Shown here: positions 24,480-32,563 of the stretch, in pieces
How the letters are laid out: each line of letters begins with the position of its first letter
Numbering within the stretch: the stretch's first letter is position 1
NCBI RefSeq assembly: GCF_000246895.1
Contig: NZ_BAEV01000034.1
Span: forward strand, 1-35,643
Length of the DNA stretch: 35,643 bases
Direction of reading: 5' to 3'
Source: Clostridium arbusti SL206
GTDB lineage: Bacteria > Bacillota > Clostridia > Clostridiales > Clostridiaceae
Notes under the pieces: generated by a model
What the model was told of the DNA's origin: nothing
Databases searched by the model: none
The model's input: the letters and a program-made list of their open reading frames with translations, nothing else
Program-made: the position numbers and the translations under genes

Positions 24480-25262
24480 TTATTCTAGTCCATCCACATT
24501 AGCTGAAATACCACTATGCTGAAATAAATTTTTAATTGAAGTAATTTCTTCAAAGGTTAAGGTTTCTTTACTTTTCATGGTGTACTCACGATTCAGGTAT
24601 TCATATTTATTATTCCCATATTGATGAAAAGGTAAAATATGAACCTCAGGCACTTTAAATTCTTTTAAAAATTCTATAATTTCCATTAAATTTTCTTTCT
24701 TTGATGTAAAGCCTGGAATTAAGGGAATCCGTGGAATAACTTTAGTTTTTTTGCTTAACCATGCCAATTTGAAATTTTCTTTAATAGTGTGTATATCTGC
24801 GCCTATTATACTTTTAGATTGTTCAGGATTCATGAACTTTAAATCAAAGAGTATTTGGTCTAAATAGGGCAAAATTGTTTTTATACGTTTAATATCCATG
24901 CAGCCAGTAGTCTCCATGGCAGTATGAATACCAAGATCCTTTAATTCTTTTAAAAGATCCTTAACAAAGTCAATTTGAAGGAGAGGTTCACCCCCAGATA
25001 AAGTAACACCACCCTTAGAAGTTCGAAAGAAAATGTGATCTTTTAATACTTCCTCCAGTACTTCATCAACTGTCATCCACTTTCCTAGGGTTTCTTTAAT
25101 ACCTTTTTTCTCCCAAACAATAGGTTTAACTGGACCTTGAGATTCTGGGTTAGAGCACCAGGGACAAAATAGTGGACAGCCTTTTAAAAAGATAATTGTT
25201 CTGATTCCCATTCCATCATGAAGGGAGTATCTCTGAATATTAAAAATTAAACTCTTTCCCAT
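24480..25262 (-). CDS. Glycyl radical enzyme-activating enzyme (radical SAM, PflE/YbiY-like)
   Basis: A 260-residue radical SAM activase that uses a 4Fe-4S cluster and S-adenosylmethionine to place the glycyl radical on the neighbouring enzyme. The cluster motif CPLFCPWC (Cys29, Cys33, Cys36) and the SAM-binding [13 protein letters not shown] near residue 80 are intact. It begins [16 protein letters not shown], typical of activases. The extra two-cluster ferredoxin insert common in dehydratase activases is missing, so this is the short, PFL-activase-sized form; E. coli YbiY is longer. It sits between the GRE and the aldolase, 20-22 bases from each. Confidence 0.93.
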   Translation of the reverse strand: MGKSLIFNIQRYSLHDGMGIRTIIFLKGCPLFCPWCSNPESQGPVKPIVWEKKGIKETLGKWMTVDEVLEEVLKDHIFFRTSKGGVTLSGGEPLLQIDFVKDLLKELKDLGIHTAMETTGCMDIKRIKTILPYLDQILFDLKFMNPEQSKSIIGADIHTIKENFKLAWLSKKTKVIPRIPLIPGFTSKKENLMEIIEFLKEFKVPEVHILPFHQYGNNKYEYLNREYTMKSKETLTFEEITSIKNLFQHSGISANVDGLE

Positions 25263-25282
25263 GAAAACATCCCCTAGTTTAT

Positions 25283-27643
25283 TTATAGTACATGTTCAAC
25301 ACGAGCAATGATGTCATCTTGAATAGCTTTATTCAAATCAACGAAGAAGGCACTATAACCAGCTACTCTAACTAATAGCCCTGAATATTTATCAGGATTT
25401 TTCTGGGCATCCAGTAGGGTTTCCTTAGATTGTACATTAAATTGAACATGCTGGATTTTTAGTTTGGTGAAGGCCATTAAAAAATCAGCGAACTTGTTTA
25501 GTCCTTCATTTCCCTTTAGTGTATTAGGTTGAAATTTAAGATTTAAAAGGCTACCGTTGACAGTTAAATAATTATCTAATTTGCTCACTGATTTTAATAC
25601 TGCAGTTGGCCCTAAGCGATCACGGCCTACCATGGGTGATAGGCCGCCATCAGCTAATTGCTCTTGTGCTGTTCTACCATCTGGAGTAGCGCCCACAGCT
25701 TCTCCTAAGGGAATATGTGCTGAAACTGTATAGGCTCCTGGAATAAATTGTCCGCCTCGAATATTAATATATTTTTTAAGTTCGTCAGCATAGAATTTAA
25801 ATATTTCTGCTGCGATAAAATCGATTTCATCATTGTCATTACCATACTTGTCAAAATCCTCAATTACATGTTTTTGTAATGATTCATATTTTCCAGAATA
25901 ATTGGATTTCAGAGAACTAACTAATTCCGATAAAGTCATCTCTTTATTTTCAAAAACCATTTTTTTAACTACATATAGAGAATCGCTTAAATTTGCTTCT
26001 CCAATTCCCTGAATACCTGAAAAGTTATAACGTGCTCCACCCTCAGTTACATCAAGGCCCTTATGAACACAATCACGGATTAGAACAGATAAAAAGGGGG
26101 TAGGGGCAAACTCTCTATGTGCAAGATCCACAATATCAGATCCAGTAGCTACAAGTTTTACATAAAAAGCAATTTTATCCTTAATGTCTTTCAGAACTTC
26201 TTTATAAGTTATATTTTTTTCATCACATAGGTCATATAAAGTGAGTTCCATAATTCTAAGAAGATTAAACAAGGCAATATCGTGAAGACCATAGGTTTTA
26301 CCGGGAATACTGGTTTCTACGCAGCCTACAGTAGCATAATCTCTGGCATCCTCTAGGGACACACCCTTGCTTAGAAAAGCTGGAATACATAATTCATCAT
26401 TGAATAATTGAGGAATTCCCGTTCCTAAACGAATGGTTTCACAGGTTTTCAAAAGAAATTTTCTTGGAATCAGCTCATTCATTCTTACAGATAGATTAGG
26501 CTGAGGCAGTAAAATGTCCTGATAGACTTCAAGCATTAAATAGGACAGGGGATTTACCGAGGAACGACCATAATCATCTAAACCCCCTAAAACTACTGTA
26601 TAACCTGTTGGAAATCCTGCAAAACATTTAGCACTGCTTTCACTGCGAAGAAGAACCACATCATTGGTTTTAATATAAAAATCTCCTAATACTTGGCGAA
26701 TTTCTTCGGTAGTGACCCTCTCGTCTAGAGATTTTTTATAAAAGGGATATAGATATTGATCCATTCTTCCTAAGGATAGTGAAGAAGCATTTGATTCATA
26801 CTGTGCAACAATGCTGGTCATCCATAAAAGCTGTAAAGCTTCCTTGAAATTACTTGGTTTCTCAAGGCTCAGTTTTTTACACATCTCACTAATAGCCTTT
26901 AATTCCTTATTTCTTTCTTCTGAATAATTACCACTGTGGATTTGTTTTTCAGCTTCTTTACTATAGCGCAAAAAATGCCTGCACATAGCCTTAAAGATGA
27001 TTAAACCTGCCTTATAGAAATTATTATTTGGATTTTTATCAATTTTTTCTTTTAAAAGTTCAATGTAAAAACTAATACCCTTTTCTAAAATTGCGGGGAA
27101 GTCCATAATTATGTGTCCTTGACCCTTATCTGTTTGATTTAATTTGAAAACTTCATCAGTTAGTGCCTGATTAATTTCTGGAGTAATCCTCTTAGCAATA
27201 AAATCCTTCATGGATCTGCCTTGCCAGTAAGTATAAAGTTTTTCCATGTAAATTTTTTTATCTTCACTGATAAACTCAAATTGATCCTGTGGACGACTAC
27301 TAATGGTATCGATTTCTTTAACAATCCAATAGGGGTCCATTTCAGGAGATAAAATGCCACTACGAGGTTTTACGGTTCTATTTCCAGCCAGTAATTCACC
27401 TGGTCTAATAGTGATGTATACCTGGTCTAAAATATGCTCAACTGCCTTTGCTCGCCTAAGAATAGTGGGTAATCCTTCTGTAGCTTTGTAACTTTCTGTA
27501 TATAACAATGCACGTTCTAAGGAGATTTGTCTTTTTTCTTTAAAAAGGTTATCTTTTAGTTTTTCTATTCTAGAAATTTTTCTAGTACTTTTATTGGTGT
27601 TATTAAGTTTTTCTTTAAATTTTGGAGAGCTTATATCTGTCAT
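25283..27643 (-). CDS. Glycyl radical enzyme, YbiW/PflD-like (candidate anhydrohexitol-6-phosphate lyase)
   Basis: A 786-residue oxygen-sensitive radical enzyme. The active cysteine and glutamate are Cys441 and Glu443 in VGCVETSIPGKTYG, the GCVE form used by C-O bond-cleaving eliminases, not the CC pair of pyruvate formate-lyase. The radical glycine is Gly762 in VRVAGYSAFF near the C terminus. Followed by a short activase and an FSA-type aldolase, it reproduces E. coli ybiW-ybiY-fsaA. YbiW and PflD are reported to open 1,5-anhydroglucitol-6-P or 1,5-anhydromannitol-6-P to 1-deoxyfructose-6-P. I infer the same reaction class. No PTS genes or gldA are in the window. GAAAGGAG precedes the ATG. 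Confidence 0.88.
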   Translation of the reverse strand: MTDISSPKFKEKLNNTNKSTRKISRIEKLKDNLFKEKRQISLERALLYTESYKATEGLPTILRRAKAVEHILDQVYITIRPGELLAGNRTVKPRSGILSPEMDPYWIVKEIDTISSRPQDQFEFISEDKKIYMEKLYTYWQGRSMKDFIAKRITPEINQALTDEVFKLNQTDKGQGHIIMDFPAILEKGISFYIELLKEKIDKNPNNNFYKAGLIIFKAMCRHFLRYSKEAEKQIHSGNYSEERNKELKAISEMCKKLSLEKPSNFKEALQLLWMTSIVAQYESNASSLSLGRMDQYLYPFYKKSLDERVTTEEIRQVLGDFYIKTNDVVLLRSESSAKCFAGFPTGYTVVLGGLDDYGRSSVNPLSYLMLEVYQDILLPQPNLSVRMNELIPRKFLLKTCETIRLGTGIPQLFNDELCIPAFLSKGVSLEDARDYATVGCVETSIPGKTYGLHDIALFNLLRIMELTLYDLCDEKNITYKEVLKDIKDKIAFYVKLVATGSDIVDLAHREFAPTPFLSVLIRDCVHKGLDVTEGGARYNFSGIQGIGEANLSDSLYVVKKMVFENKEMTLSELVSSLKSNYSGKYESLQKHVIEDFDKYGNDNDEIDFIAAEIFKFYADELKKYINIRGGQFIPGAYTVSAHIPLGEAVGATPDGRTAQEQLADGGLSPMVGRDRLGPTAVLKSVSKLDNYLTVNGSLLNLKFQPNTLKGNEGLNKFADFLMAFTKLKIQHVQFNVQSKETLLDAQKNPDKYSGLLVRVAGYSAFFVDLNKAIQDDIIARVEHVL

Positions 27644-27685
27644 GAAATGTCTCCTTTCAATTCTAAGAATTTCTTTCTTGATTAT

Positions 27686-27812
27686 AGTATATTAATCTAT
27701 AACTTGAAAGTCAATGTTTTTATTGGAATTGATGTAAAATAACTTTGAATTTATAGACGAATTCAATATTTTTAAAAAATAACTTGGAATTTATTCTGTT
27801 ATGAGATATTAT
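27686..27812. promoter_or_regulatory. Divergent GRE/deoR promoters with three phased AACTT boxes
   Basis: Minus strand: TTGACT (27714-27709), 17 bases, TATACT (27691-27686) drives the GRE operon. Plus strand: TTGGAA (27784-27789), 17 bases, TATTAT (27807-27812) drives the regulator. Three direct copies of AACTT(T/G)GAA start at 27701, 27741 and 27781, exactly 40 bp apart; the last two are AAAATAACTT-T/G-GAATTTAT, 18 of 19 identical. The outer boxes overlap the GRE spacer and the regulator's -35 element, as expected for a DeoR repressor forming a loop. Confidence 0.75.
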
Positions 27813-27842
27813 GAGAATAGTTGATTATAGGAGGAACTTTTT

Positions 27843-28607
27843 ATGAAAGCAAGTGAAATTCAAGAACGTAGAGAAAAAATTAGTCATCTTTTAAAGGTAA
27901 ATAATAAAGTAAGAGTTTCTGATTTAGTTCAAACATTCCAAGTTTCTGATGAAACTATACGTAAGGATTTTGAATTTCTTGAAAAGCAGGGAATATTAAA
28001 AAAAGTATATGGAGGCGCTGAATTGAATAAAACTGATGGTGTGGAACCAGTATCACAGCGTACCACCAGTTATCATTCTGAAAAGATGGCAATTGTCACA
28101 AAGGCTTTTGAATTCATTCCAGAGGAGAAGTGCATTATTAGTTTAGATCAAGGAAGCACTGTAGCAATGCTTGCCAGACTATTAAATAAACATAGAAATA
28201 AAACAATAATTACTGGTTCTTTGATGTCTATTCTTGAATTAGTTGAAAGTGAAAATAAACTCTATTGTACAGGAGGGATTTTTTCAAAGGAAGATATGTC
28301 TTTCCAGGGAAATATAGCCTCAGACACACTTAGAGACATTCGTGCGGATATTTGCTTTCTTGGTTCCAGTGGTATTTTAGATAGAAAGGGCATGTGCTCT
28401 TCCAGTTTTGCAGATGCAGAGTTAAAAAGAGAATTGGTGAATAAGAGTAATAAAAATATTGTACTGCTGGATCATTCTAAATTCTATAAAAGCTCCTTTG
28501 TGGAGGCAGTTAAATGGGAAAGCATTGATTACGTTATTACTGACAAAGAGGCTCCTAAAGATTTGGTAGAAAAACTGTCACAGGTTGTGAAGGTTATTAT
28601 AGCCTGA
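27843..28607 (+). CDS. DeoR-family transcriptional regulator of the GRE operon
   Basis: A 254-residue DeoR-type repressor with an N-terminal winged helix (ERREKISHLLKVNNKVRVSD, then FQVSDETIRKDFEFLEKQGI and KKVYGGAEL, residues 7-57) and a sugar-phosphate-binding domain (LDQGSTVAMLARLL, FLGSSGI). Its effectors are usually phosphorylated sugars, which fits control of an anhydrosugar-phosphate pathway. AGGAGG precedes the ATG. It is divergent from the GRE gene across 199 bp carrying three phased boxes and ends at a strong terminator. Confidence 0.93.
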   Translation: MKASEIQERREKISHLLKVNNKVRVSDLVQTFQVSDETIRKDFEFLEKQGILKKVYGGAELNKTDGVEPVSQRTTSYHSEKMAIVTKAFEFIPEEKCIISLDQGSTVAMLARLLNKHRNKTIITGSLMSILELVESENKLYCTGGIFSKEDMSFQGNIASDTLRDIRADICFLGSSGILDRKGMCSSSFADAELKRELVNKSNKNIVLLDHSKFYKSSFVEAVKWESIDYVITDKEAPKDLVEKLSQVVKVIIA

Positions 28608-28623
28608 ATGTATTTATAAAAGG

Positions 28624-28669
28624 AGCTGTATCAAATTACTTTCTAATTTGATACAGCTACAATTTTTTT
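28624..28669 (+). terminator. Strong intrinsic terminator after deoR
   Basis: A perfect 15-bp stem, AGCTGTATCAAATTA (28624-28638) with TAATTTGATACAGCT (28644-28658), five-base loop, then ACAA and a seven-T run (28663-28669). Confidence 0.93.
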
Positions 28670-28767
28670 AAAATAAAATATTATGGATATAATTAATAGT
28701 AAAAAATCTGAACATTTAATTTCAAAGGTACTGACACCACTTATACTATTATAAAGGAGAAATTTTG

Positions 28768-29472
28768 ATGAACAACACACAAAGAGTTTTATTGTCGATT
28801 TATTTGCCAATAACTTTTTTAATATTGGTTTTAGATAATGTTTTCCCTGGGGTAGGCATAGTTTGGTATTTAAAATATACAATAATAATTACGCTATTTC
28901 TATCAGCGTTAAACATAAGAAAAAAATTTAGAGAACAAAATATTATGACTCTATCTTTGTTTTTCGTGGTTGCAGCTGACTTCTTTCTAGTTTATTCTCT
29001 AACTTTAAAAAATCTTAAAATAAATTTAATTCCCTTTGGTATTATAGGTTTTCTGCTTGCATATCTTTGTCTAATTGTTGCTTATCAAAAAAATTTTAGA
29101 GTTGGGAAGAAGGAATTTATAACAGCTGTATTTATAATAGTTATTTTTTTATTAGTTAGTTTACATTTGATACCCCATATTAAAGGAGTTATGCTTATAG
29201 AGACTTTGATATTTTGGTTTGTACTCTGTTACATGACTTGGACGTCTATTTGTACAATTTTTAGAAAATATTACAATGCTAAAATAGCTAGACTGATTGC
29301 TCTTTCAAGTATACTTATGTTTATATGTGACATAGGAGTTGCCTATGGTCTATTTTATCCAGTGTACTCAGAATTTCTTATTACTTTGGTAAAAAATATT
29401 GTTTGGGCGGCTTACATCATGGGGTGGACTTTTCTTACTATAATTATCAGTGAAGAAAATTTACTTGATTAA
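28768..29472 (+). CDS. YhhN/TMEM86-like multi-helix membrane protein
   Basis: A 234-residue protein with about eight hydrophobic helices and very short loops. A charged DFF/GD-like motif in VVAADFFLVYSL near residue 70 and the overall size recall the YhhN family (related to lysoplasmalogenase TMEM86), but conserved residues are only partly visible, so the assignment is tentative. A TTG three bases upstream could also start the frame; the ATG at 28768 is seven bases from AAAGGAGA. It is a single gene between a terminator and a zone of gene relics. Confidence 0.55.
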   Translation: MNNTQRVLLSIYLPITFLILVLDNVFPGVGIVWYLKYTIIITLFLSALNIRKKFREQNIMTLSLFFVVAADFFLVYSLTLKNLKINLIPFGIIGFLLAYLCLIVAYQKNFRVGKKEFITAVFIIVIFLLVSLHLIPHIKGVMLIETLIFWFVLCYMTWTSICTIFRKYYNAKIARLIALSSILMFICDIGVAYGLFYPVYSEFLITLVKNIVWAAYIMGWTFLTIIISEENLLD

Positions 29473-29591
29473 TTTTTTTGAAATATTCGTTATAATTGTC
29501 ATAGTATCTGCTACAGCTGCTACAGCCATTCATAAGACATGAGAGGCTATTGAAAATAAGGATTAGAGATATCTTCTGCATAACATAAACC

Positions 29592-29768
29592 CTATGATTG
29601 AATAAGAATATTTAAAATCATTCCGATAATTACCAACATTATTCCTATAAAACCAACCAGAGTTGGAATCTTATCATGAAATATAAATACTCCCCCTAAT
29701 AGTGTAAATATTACTTCACCAGACTGTGTTGATTCTACTACTGATAATTTGTATATGTCACTGCCGAC
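29592..29768 (-). pseudogene. C-terminal relic of a multidrug-efflux/EamA-like transporter
   Basis: A minus-strand frame without a start codon encodes the last about 58 residues of a DMT-superfamily efflux protein: IYKLSVVESTQSGEVIFTLL, then the glycine-rich helices VGFIGIMLVIIGMILNILI. The upstream part is gone; a stop in GCATAAGTC closes it, and another gene fragment begins there. The 29473-30059 gap contains only such relics. Confidence 0.65.
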
Positions 29769-29819
29769 TTATGCAGCAGCATTATTGAATTATGTACAAG
29801 GTTAAAGGAGTTGGGAATC

Positions 29820-29921
29820 ATGCTAAATCACAAAGGCATAGTAGAAATTAAAAGCAAAAGATTAATACTAAGATGCTTTACGGTTAAGAAGGAATATAAG
29901 TGGGTAAAAAAAGACCTTTAG
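29820..29921 (+). pseudogene. N-terminal relic of a GNAT (RimJ/RimL-type) acetyltransferase
   Basis: AAAGGAG and an ATG start a frame whose first 21 residues, MLNHKGIVEIKSKRLILRCF, are the usual N terminus of RimJ/RimL-like N-acetyltransferases. Similarity then stops and the frame ends after 33 codons inside another fragment. Just before it, TYAAALLNYVQG followed by TAA (29768-29806) looks like the end of yet another lost gene. Confidence 0.6.
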
Positions 29922-30019
29922 GTATAACATTAATTGGATATTTTTATATATTTGGTGCAATTGTTTAACTTTATTCATAGGTAATTTAAAATTAATTGAC
30001 AAAATGACAGTATTAAATT
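29900..30019 (+). pseudogene. N-terminal relic of a small membrane protein, frameshifted
   Basis: A GTG six bases after AAGGA starts GKKRPLGITLIGYFYIFGAI, a common N terminus of clostridial multi-helix membrane proteins. It hits TAA at 29966. One extra base at that point would extend it through LTLFIGNLKLIDKM, so the gene is frameshifted and truncated. The MarR promoter now overlaps its end. Confidence 0.5.
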
Positions 30020-30037
30020 AATATAGTGCATATACAC
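29996..30037 (+). promoter_or_regulatory. marR promoter with palindromic operator
   Basis: TTGACA (29996-30001), 17 bases, TAATAT (30019-30024), followed one base later by the palindrome GTGCATATACAC (30026-30037). A near-identical box occurs at 30514-30525 before the next gene, so both are probably bound by the MarR protein. Confidence 0.85.
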
Positions 30038-30059
30038 GAATTTTATATGGAGTGATATT

Positions 30060-30497
30060 TTGAATATAAAAACTTATAATAAAAAACCAGCAATATGTAA
30101 TTGCATTAATTTACGACGAGCTTCACAAGCCATTACCGAAGTTTATAACAGATTTCTAGCTTCAAGCGGCTTAAATGTAAATCAGTATTCATTGCTTAAG
30201 CACATTAAACATTTAGAACCTGTAAGTGTTAGCGACTTAGCTCTGCACGTGAGGCTAGATAGAACCACTGTAGTAAGAAATCTTAAATCTATGGAAAAGA
30301 ATGGTTTCGTAACAGATAATTCTCTGGAGGGAACGCGAAATCGTCAATTAGAGTTAACTGATGAGGGACTTAAAGTACTCAGAAAAGCAGAAGTAGATTG
30401 GTTGGAAGCGCAAAAATTCATAGAAGAATATTTAGGCAATGATGCAATGAATACATTAACATCACTGCTTTCTAAAATTGAGGCACTTGTACCTTAA
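30060..30497 (+). CDS. MarR-family transcriptional regulator
   Basis: A 145-residue winged-helix regulator. The DNA-binding part is NVNQYSLLKHIKHLEPVSVS, then LALHVRLDRTTVVRNLKSMEK and the wing GTRNRQLELTDEG. A Cys-x-Cys pair at residues 13 and 15 (AICNCINLRRASQ) is a feature of a MarR subgroup and might act in redox sensing. Translation starts at TTG, five bases after GGAGTG. It represses itself and very likely the iron-sulfur protein gene downstream, which carries the same operator. Confidence 0.92.
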   Translation: MNIKTYNKKPAICNCINLRRASQAITEVYNRFLASSGLNVNQYSLLKHIKHLEPVSVSDLALHVRLDRTTVVRNLKSMEKNGFVTDNSLEGTRNRQLELTDEGLKVLRKAEVDWLEAQKFIEEYLGNDAMNTLTSLLSKIEALVP

Positions 30498-30503
30498 TTT
30501 TTT

Positions 30504-30525
30504 TATAAAAATAGTGTATGTACAC
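30504..30525 (+). promoter_or_regulatory. Second MarR box and -10 of the QueG-like gene
   Basis: TATAAA (30504-30509) is followed by GTGTATGTACAC (30514-30525). The wider 17-bp string ATAGTG-Y-AT-R-TACACGA matches the box at the marR promoter at all but two positions. No clear -35 box is seen; one may lie within the 3' end of marR. Confidence 0.75.
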
Positions 30526-30550
30526 GATTATATTTAAGGGGGAATAAAAT

Positions 30551-31687
30551 ATGTCATTAACTAGTGATATAAAGGAATTTGCATTGGATTTAGGTTATAG
30601 TAAGGTAGGTATAACCACTGCGGAAAGTTTTAATGAGTACATTAAAGAGTTAGAATCCAGAGAAAATAAATATGATTTTTACGTGGGAAGCCCTCTGAAA
30701 CCTTTACTTGGAGCTGAACCAAAGAAACTTATGCCATCTGCAAAGTCAATTATTTGTTTAGTCTGGGATTATGCACAAAAATCCTTTCCGGAAGCTCTTG
30801 TAGGTAAAATTGGCAGAATTTATCAAGGAAGATGCTATGATGCTCCAGCACATCGTATAAATGGAGCTAGATATCAGTTAATGGTAGATTTTTTAAAGAA
30901 AAATGGATGTGAAGTTGGGCAAGGTGTGACTATTCCTGAACGATGGGCTGCGGCAAGGGCAGATGTTACCAGCTTTGGAAGAAATAATTTCGCCTATGCA
31001 GATGGTATAGGATCATTTATTCTACTAAGGTCTATTGTAATTGATACTGAACTGGAGTATGATACACCAACTGTAGAAATAAAATGTCCTCCAGGATGCT
31101 CGGCATGTATGAAAGCTTGTCCTACTAATGCAATTTATGAGCCGTTAAAATTAAATCCACGAAGATGTATTGCTTTTAATGGATTTTTTACTCAAGATGG
31201 CATGCCTTGCGGAATTAGTAGTCATATTCCACATGAGATCAGAGAAAAAATGGGCACTCGAGTTCATGGATGTGATGTATGTCAAGAGGTATGTCCTCGT
31301 AATCAGGCCAAGTTAAAGGCTAAATTGCCAGAGGATGAATTTTTAGTGAAAGTATCAAAAGAATTTAGCCTTCCTAAAATGCTTAATATGACAGATGATT
31401 TTTATAAACAAATAGTACAACCTTTGATGTATAATTACATAAAAGAACGTAAATATTTTCAGAGAAATGCTGCTATTGCTCTTGGTAATCTTGGTGACCA
31501 AGAATTTATTCCAGATCTAGGGATAGCCATGAATGATCATGACGAATTAGTAAGAGAATACTCTGCTTGGGGATTAGGCAAAATAGGAAGTAATTTGGCA
31601 AAGCAGATTTTGGAAGCACATAGAAACACGGAAACTTCTGAATCTGTAAAGAGTGAAATAGAAATGGCTCTGTTAAGAATTAATTAG
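30551..31687 (+). CDS. QueG-like double 4Fe-4S protein with C-terminal HEAT-like repeats
   Basis: A 378-residue relative of epoxyqueuosine reductase and reductive dehalogenases. Two 4Fe-4S clusters are bound by Cys179, Cys183, Cys186, Cys190 and Cys206, Cys241, Cys244, Cys248. The last about 75 residues (RNAAIALGNLGDQEFIPDL and REYSAWGLGKIG) are HEAT-like repeats as in QueG. But the GLGWIGKN loop of QueG is replaced by SFGRNNFAYADG, and the stretch before PERWAAARAD lacks the aspartate I expect in QueG. With its MarR control I infer a specialised, perhaps cobalamin-dependent, reductase and not the tRNA enzyme. Confidence 0.8.
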   Translation: MSLTSDIKEFALDLGYSKVGITTAESFNEYIKELESRENKYDFYVGSPLKPLLGAEPKKLMPSAKSIICLVWDYAQKSFPEALVGKIGRIYQGRCYDAPAHRINGARYQLMVDFLKKNGCEVGQGVTIPERWAAARADVTSFGRNNFAYADGIGSFILLRSIVIDTELEYDTPTVEIKCPPGCSACMKACPTNAIYEPLKLNPRRCIAFNGFFTQDGMPCGISSHIPHEIREKMGTRVHGCDVCQEVCPRNQAKLKAKLPEDEFLVKVSKEFSLPKMLNMTDDFYKQIVQPLMYNYIKERKYFQRNAAIALGNLGDQEFIPDLGIAMNDHDELVREYSAWGLGKIGSNLAKQILEAHRNTETSESVKSEIEMALLRIN

Positions 31688-31751
31688 AGAGTAATTTTAT
31701 AATGTAACTTCTCCTAAATTAACTGAATATACTAATCTGAGGTGAGTTACA

Positions 31752-31994
31752 ATGTCACTTTTTGATTCACTGACTCCTAAAGAGTTGACTATTTTAGTAG
31801 GTTTAGTCTCAATTACAGTTACCGAAGGAAAGTCGGCAGCTGATAATAATGTATTAGGGAATTTTTTGACTGCTGTTTCAGCTAATATACTCAATATTGC
31901 AGCTCAGCAAGAAAATATTGAGTCTTTAGAGGAGAAACAAAAACAAATTGAAGATCTTCAAAAACAAATTAAACAACTAAAGAATAATTCTTGA
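31752..31994 (+). CDS. 80-residue protein with C-terminal coiled coil
   Basis: An 80-residue protein of unknown function. Residues 1-52 form a hydrophobic/helical segment (FDSLTPKELTILVGLVSITV, then NFLTAVSANILNIAAQ), and residues 53-78 a charged coiled coil rich in Glu, Gln and Lys (QKQIEDLQKQIKQLK). AGGTGAG precedes the ATG. It resembles short clostridial proteins of unknown role, possibly a membrane- or partner-associated oligomer. It ends directly at a terminator. Confidence 0.75.
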   Translation: MSLFDSLTPKELTILVGLVSITVTEGKSAADNNVLGNFLTAVSANILNIAAQQENIESLEEKQKQIEDLQKQIKQLKNNS

Positions 31995-32025
31995 CACATA
32001 GATTATAGACTATCTATGTGTTTTT
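31994..32025 (+). terminator. Intrinsic terminator after the coiled-coil gene
   Basis: ACACATAGAT (31994-32003) with ATCTATGTGT (32012-32021), eight-base loop, ending in a five-T run (32021-32025). It starts on the last base of the stop codon. Confidence 0.88.
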
Positions 32026-32115
32026 AGATTACTACTTTATATATATTAGAAACTTCATGGCCTTTCGTTAATTTGGTGCTGTTAATTCTGTATATATAGA
32101 TTCATTACATTGCTA

Positions 32116-32484
32116 TTAATCATTTTTTTTAGCAATCATTTTCTTATAAGTATTAATTTTTTTATCTAAATGTATTATATTTTCTTCTATTTTCCTTTTC
32201 TCAATATTTAATCTATCCATTTGCTCTTCTAATAACTCCAAGCGCTTTTCTACTGTGCTATCTCCCTGATAGCGGAGCTTAGAATAATACTGTATTTGTT
32301 TAATGGGCATATTTGTTTCTTTTAAACGAAGTATAAAGTTAATCCAAGTTATATCTTTTTCAGAATATATCCTTTTATTAATATTATCTCTTTCAGGATA
32401 GATGAGACCAATTTTTTCATAATAGCGTAAGGTATCAATGCTAAGACCAACCTTTTTAGAAAACTCTCCAATGTAATAATTCAA
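32116..32484 (-). CDS. MerR-family transcriptional regulator
   Basis: About 122 residues: the MerR winged helix (YYIGEFSKKVGLSIDTLRYY, then EKIGLIYPERD, with RIYSEKDITWINFILRLKE) and a C-terminal dimerisation coiled coil (LEEQMDRLNIEKRKIEENI). No cysteine metal site is seen, so it senses an organic or redox signal. A GTG at 32493 is an alternative start but overlaps the GAGGTG ribosome site; the TTG at 32484 is eight bases after it. It is divergent from an AhpD-fold protein and probably activates it through the 19-bp-spaced promoter between them. Confidence 0.92.
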   Translation of the reverse strand: MNYYIGEFSKKVGLSIDTLRYYEKIGLIYPERDNINKRIYSEKDITWINFILRLKETNMPIKQIQYYSKLRYQGDSTVEKRLELLEEQMDRLNIEKRKIEENIIHLDKKINTYKKMIAKKND

Positions 32485-32500
32485 TATAATCACCTCGCTC

Positions 32501-32531
32501 TTGACATGGAGTTAACTCCAGCATATATGAT
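32501..32531 (+). promoter_or_regulatory. MerR-type promoter with dyad in a 19-bp spacer
   Basis: TTGACA (32501-32506) and TATGAT (32526-32531) are 19 bases apart, longer than usual, and the spacer starts with the perfect 14-bp palindrome TGGAGTTAACTCCA (32507-32520). This is the classic architecture for MerR activation by DNA untwisting. It drives the gene at 32564. Confidence 0.88.
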
Positions 32532-32563
32532 AATGTTATCAAAAAAATAGGAGGAATTCAATT

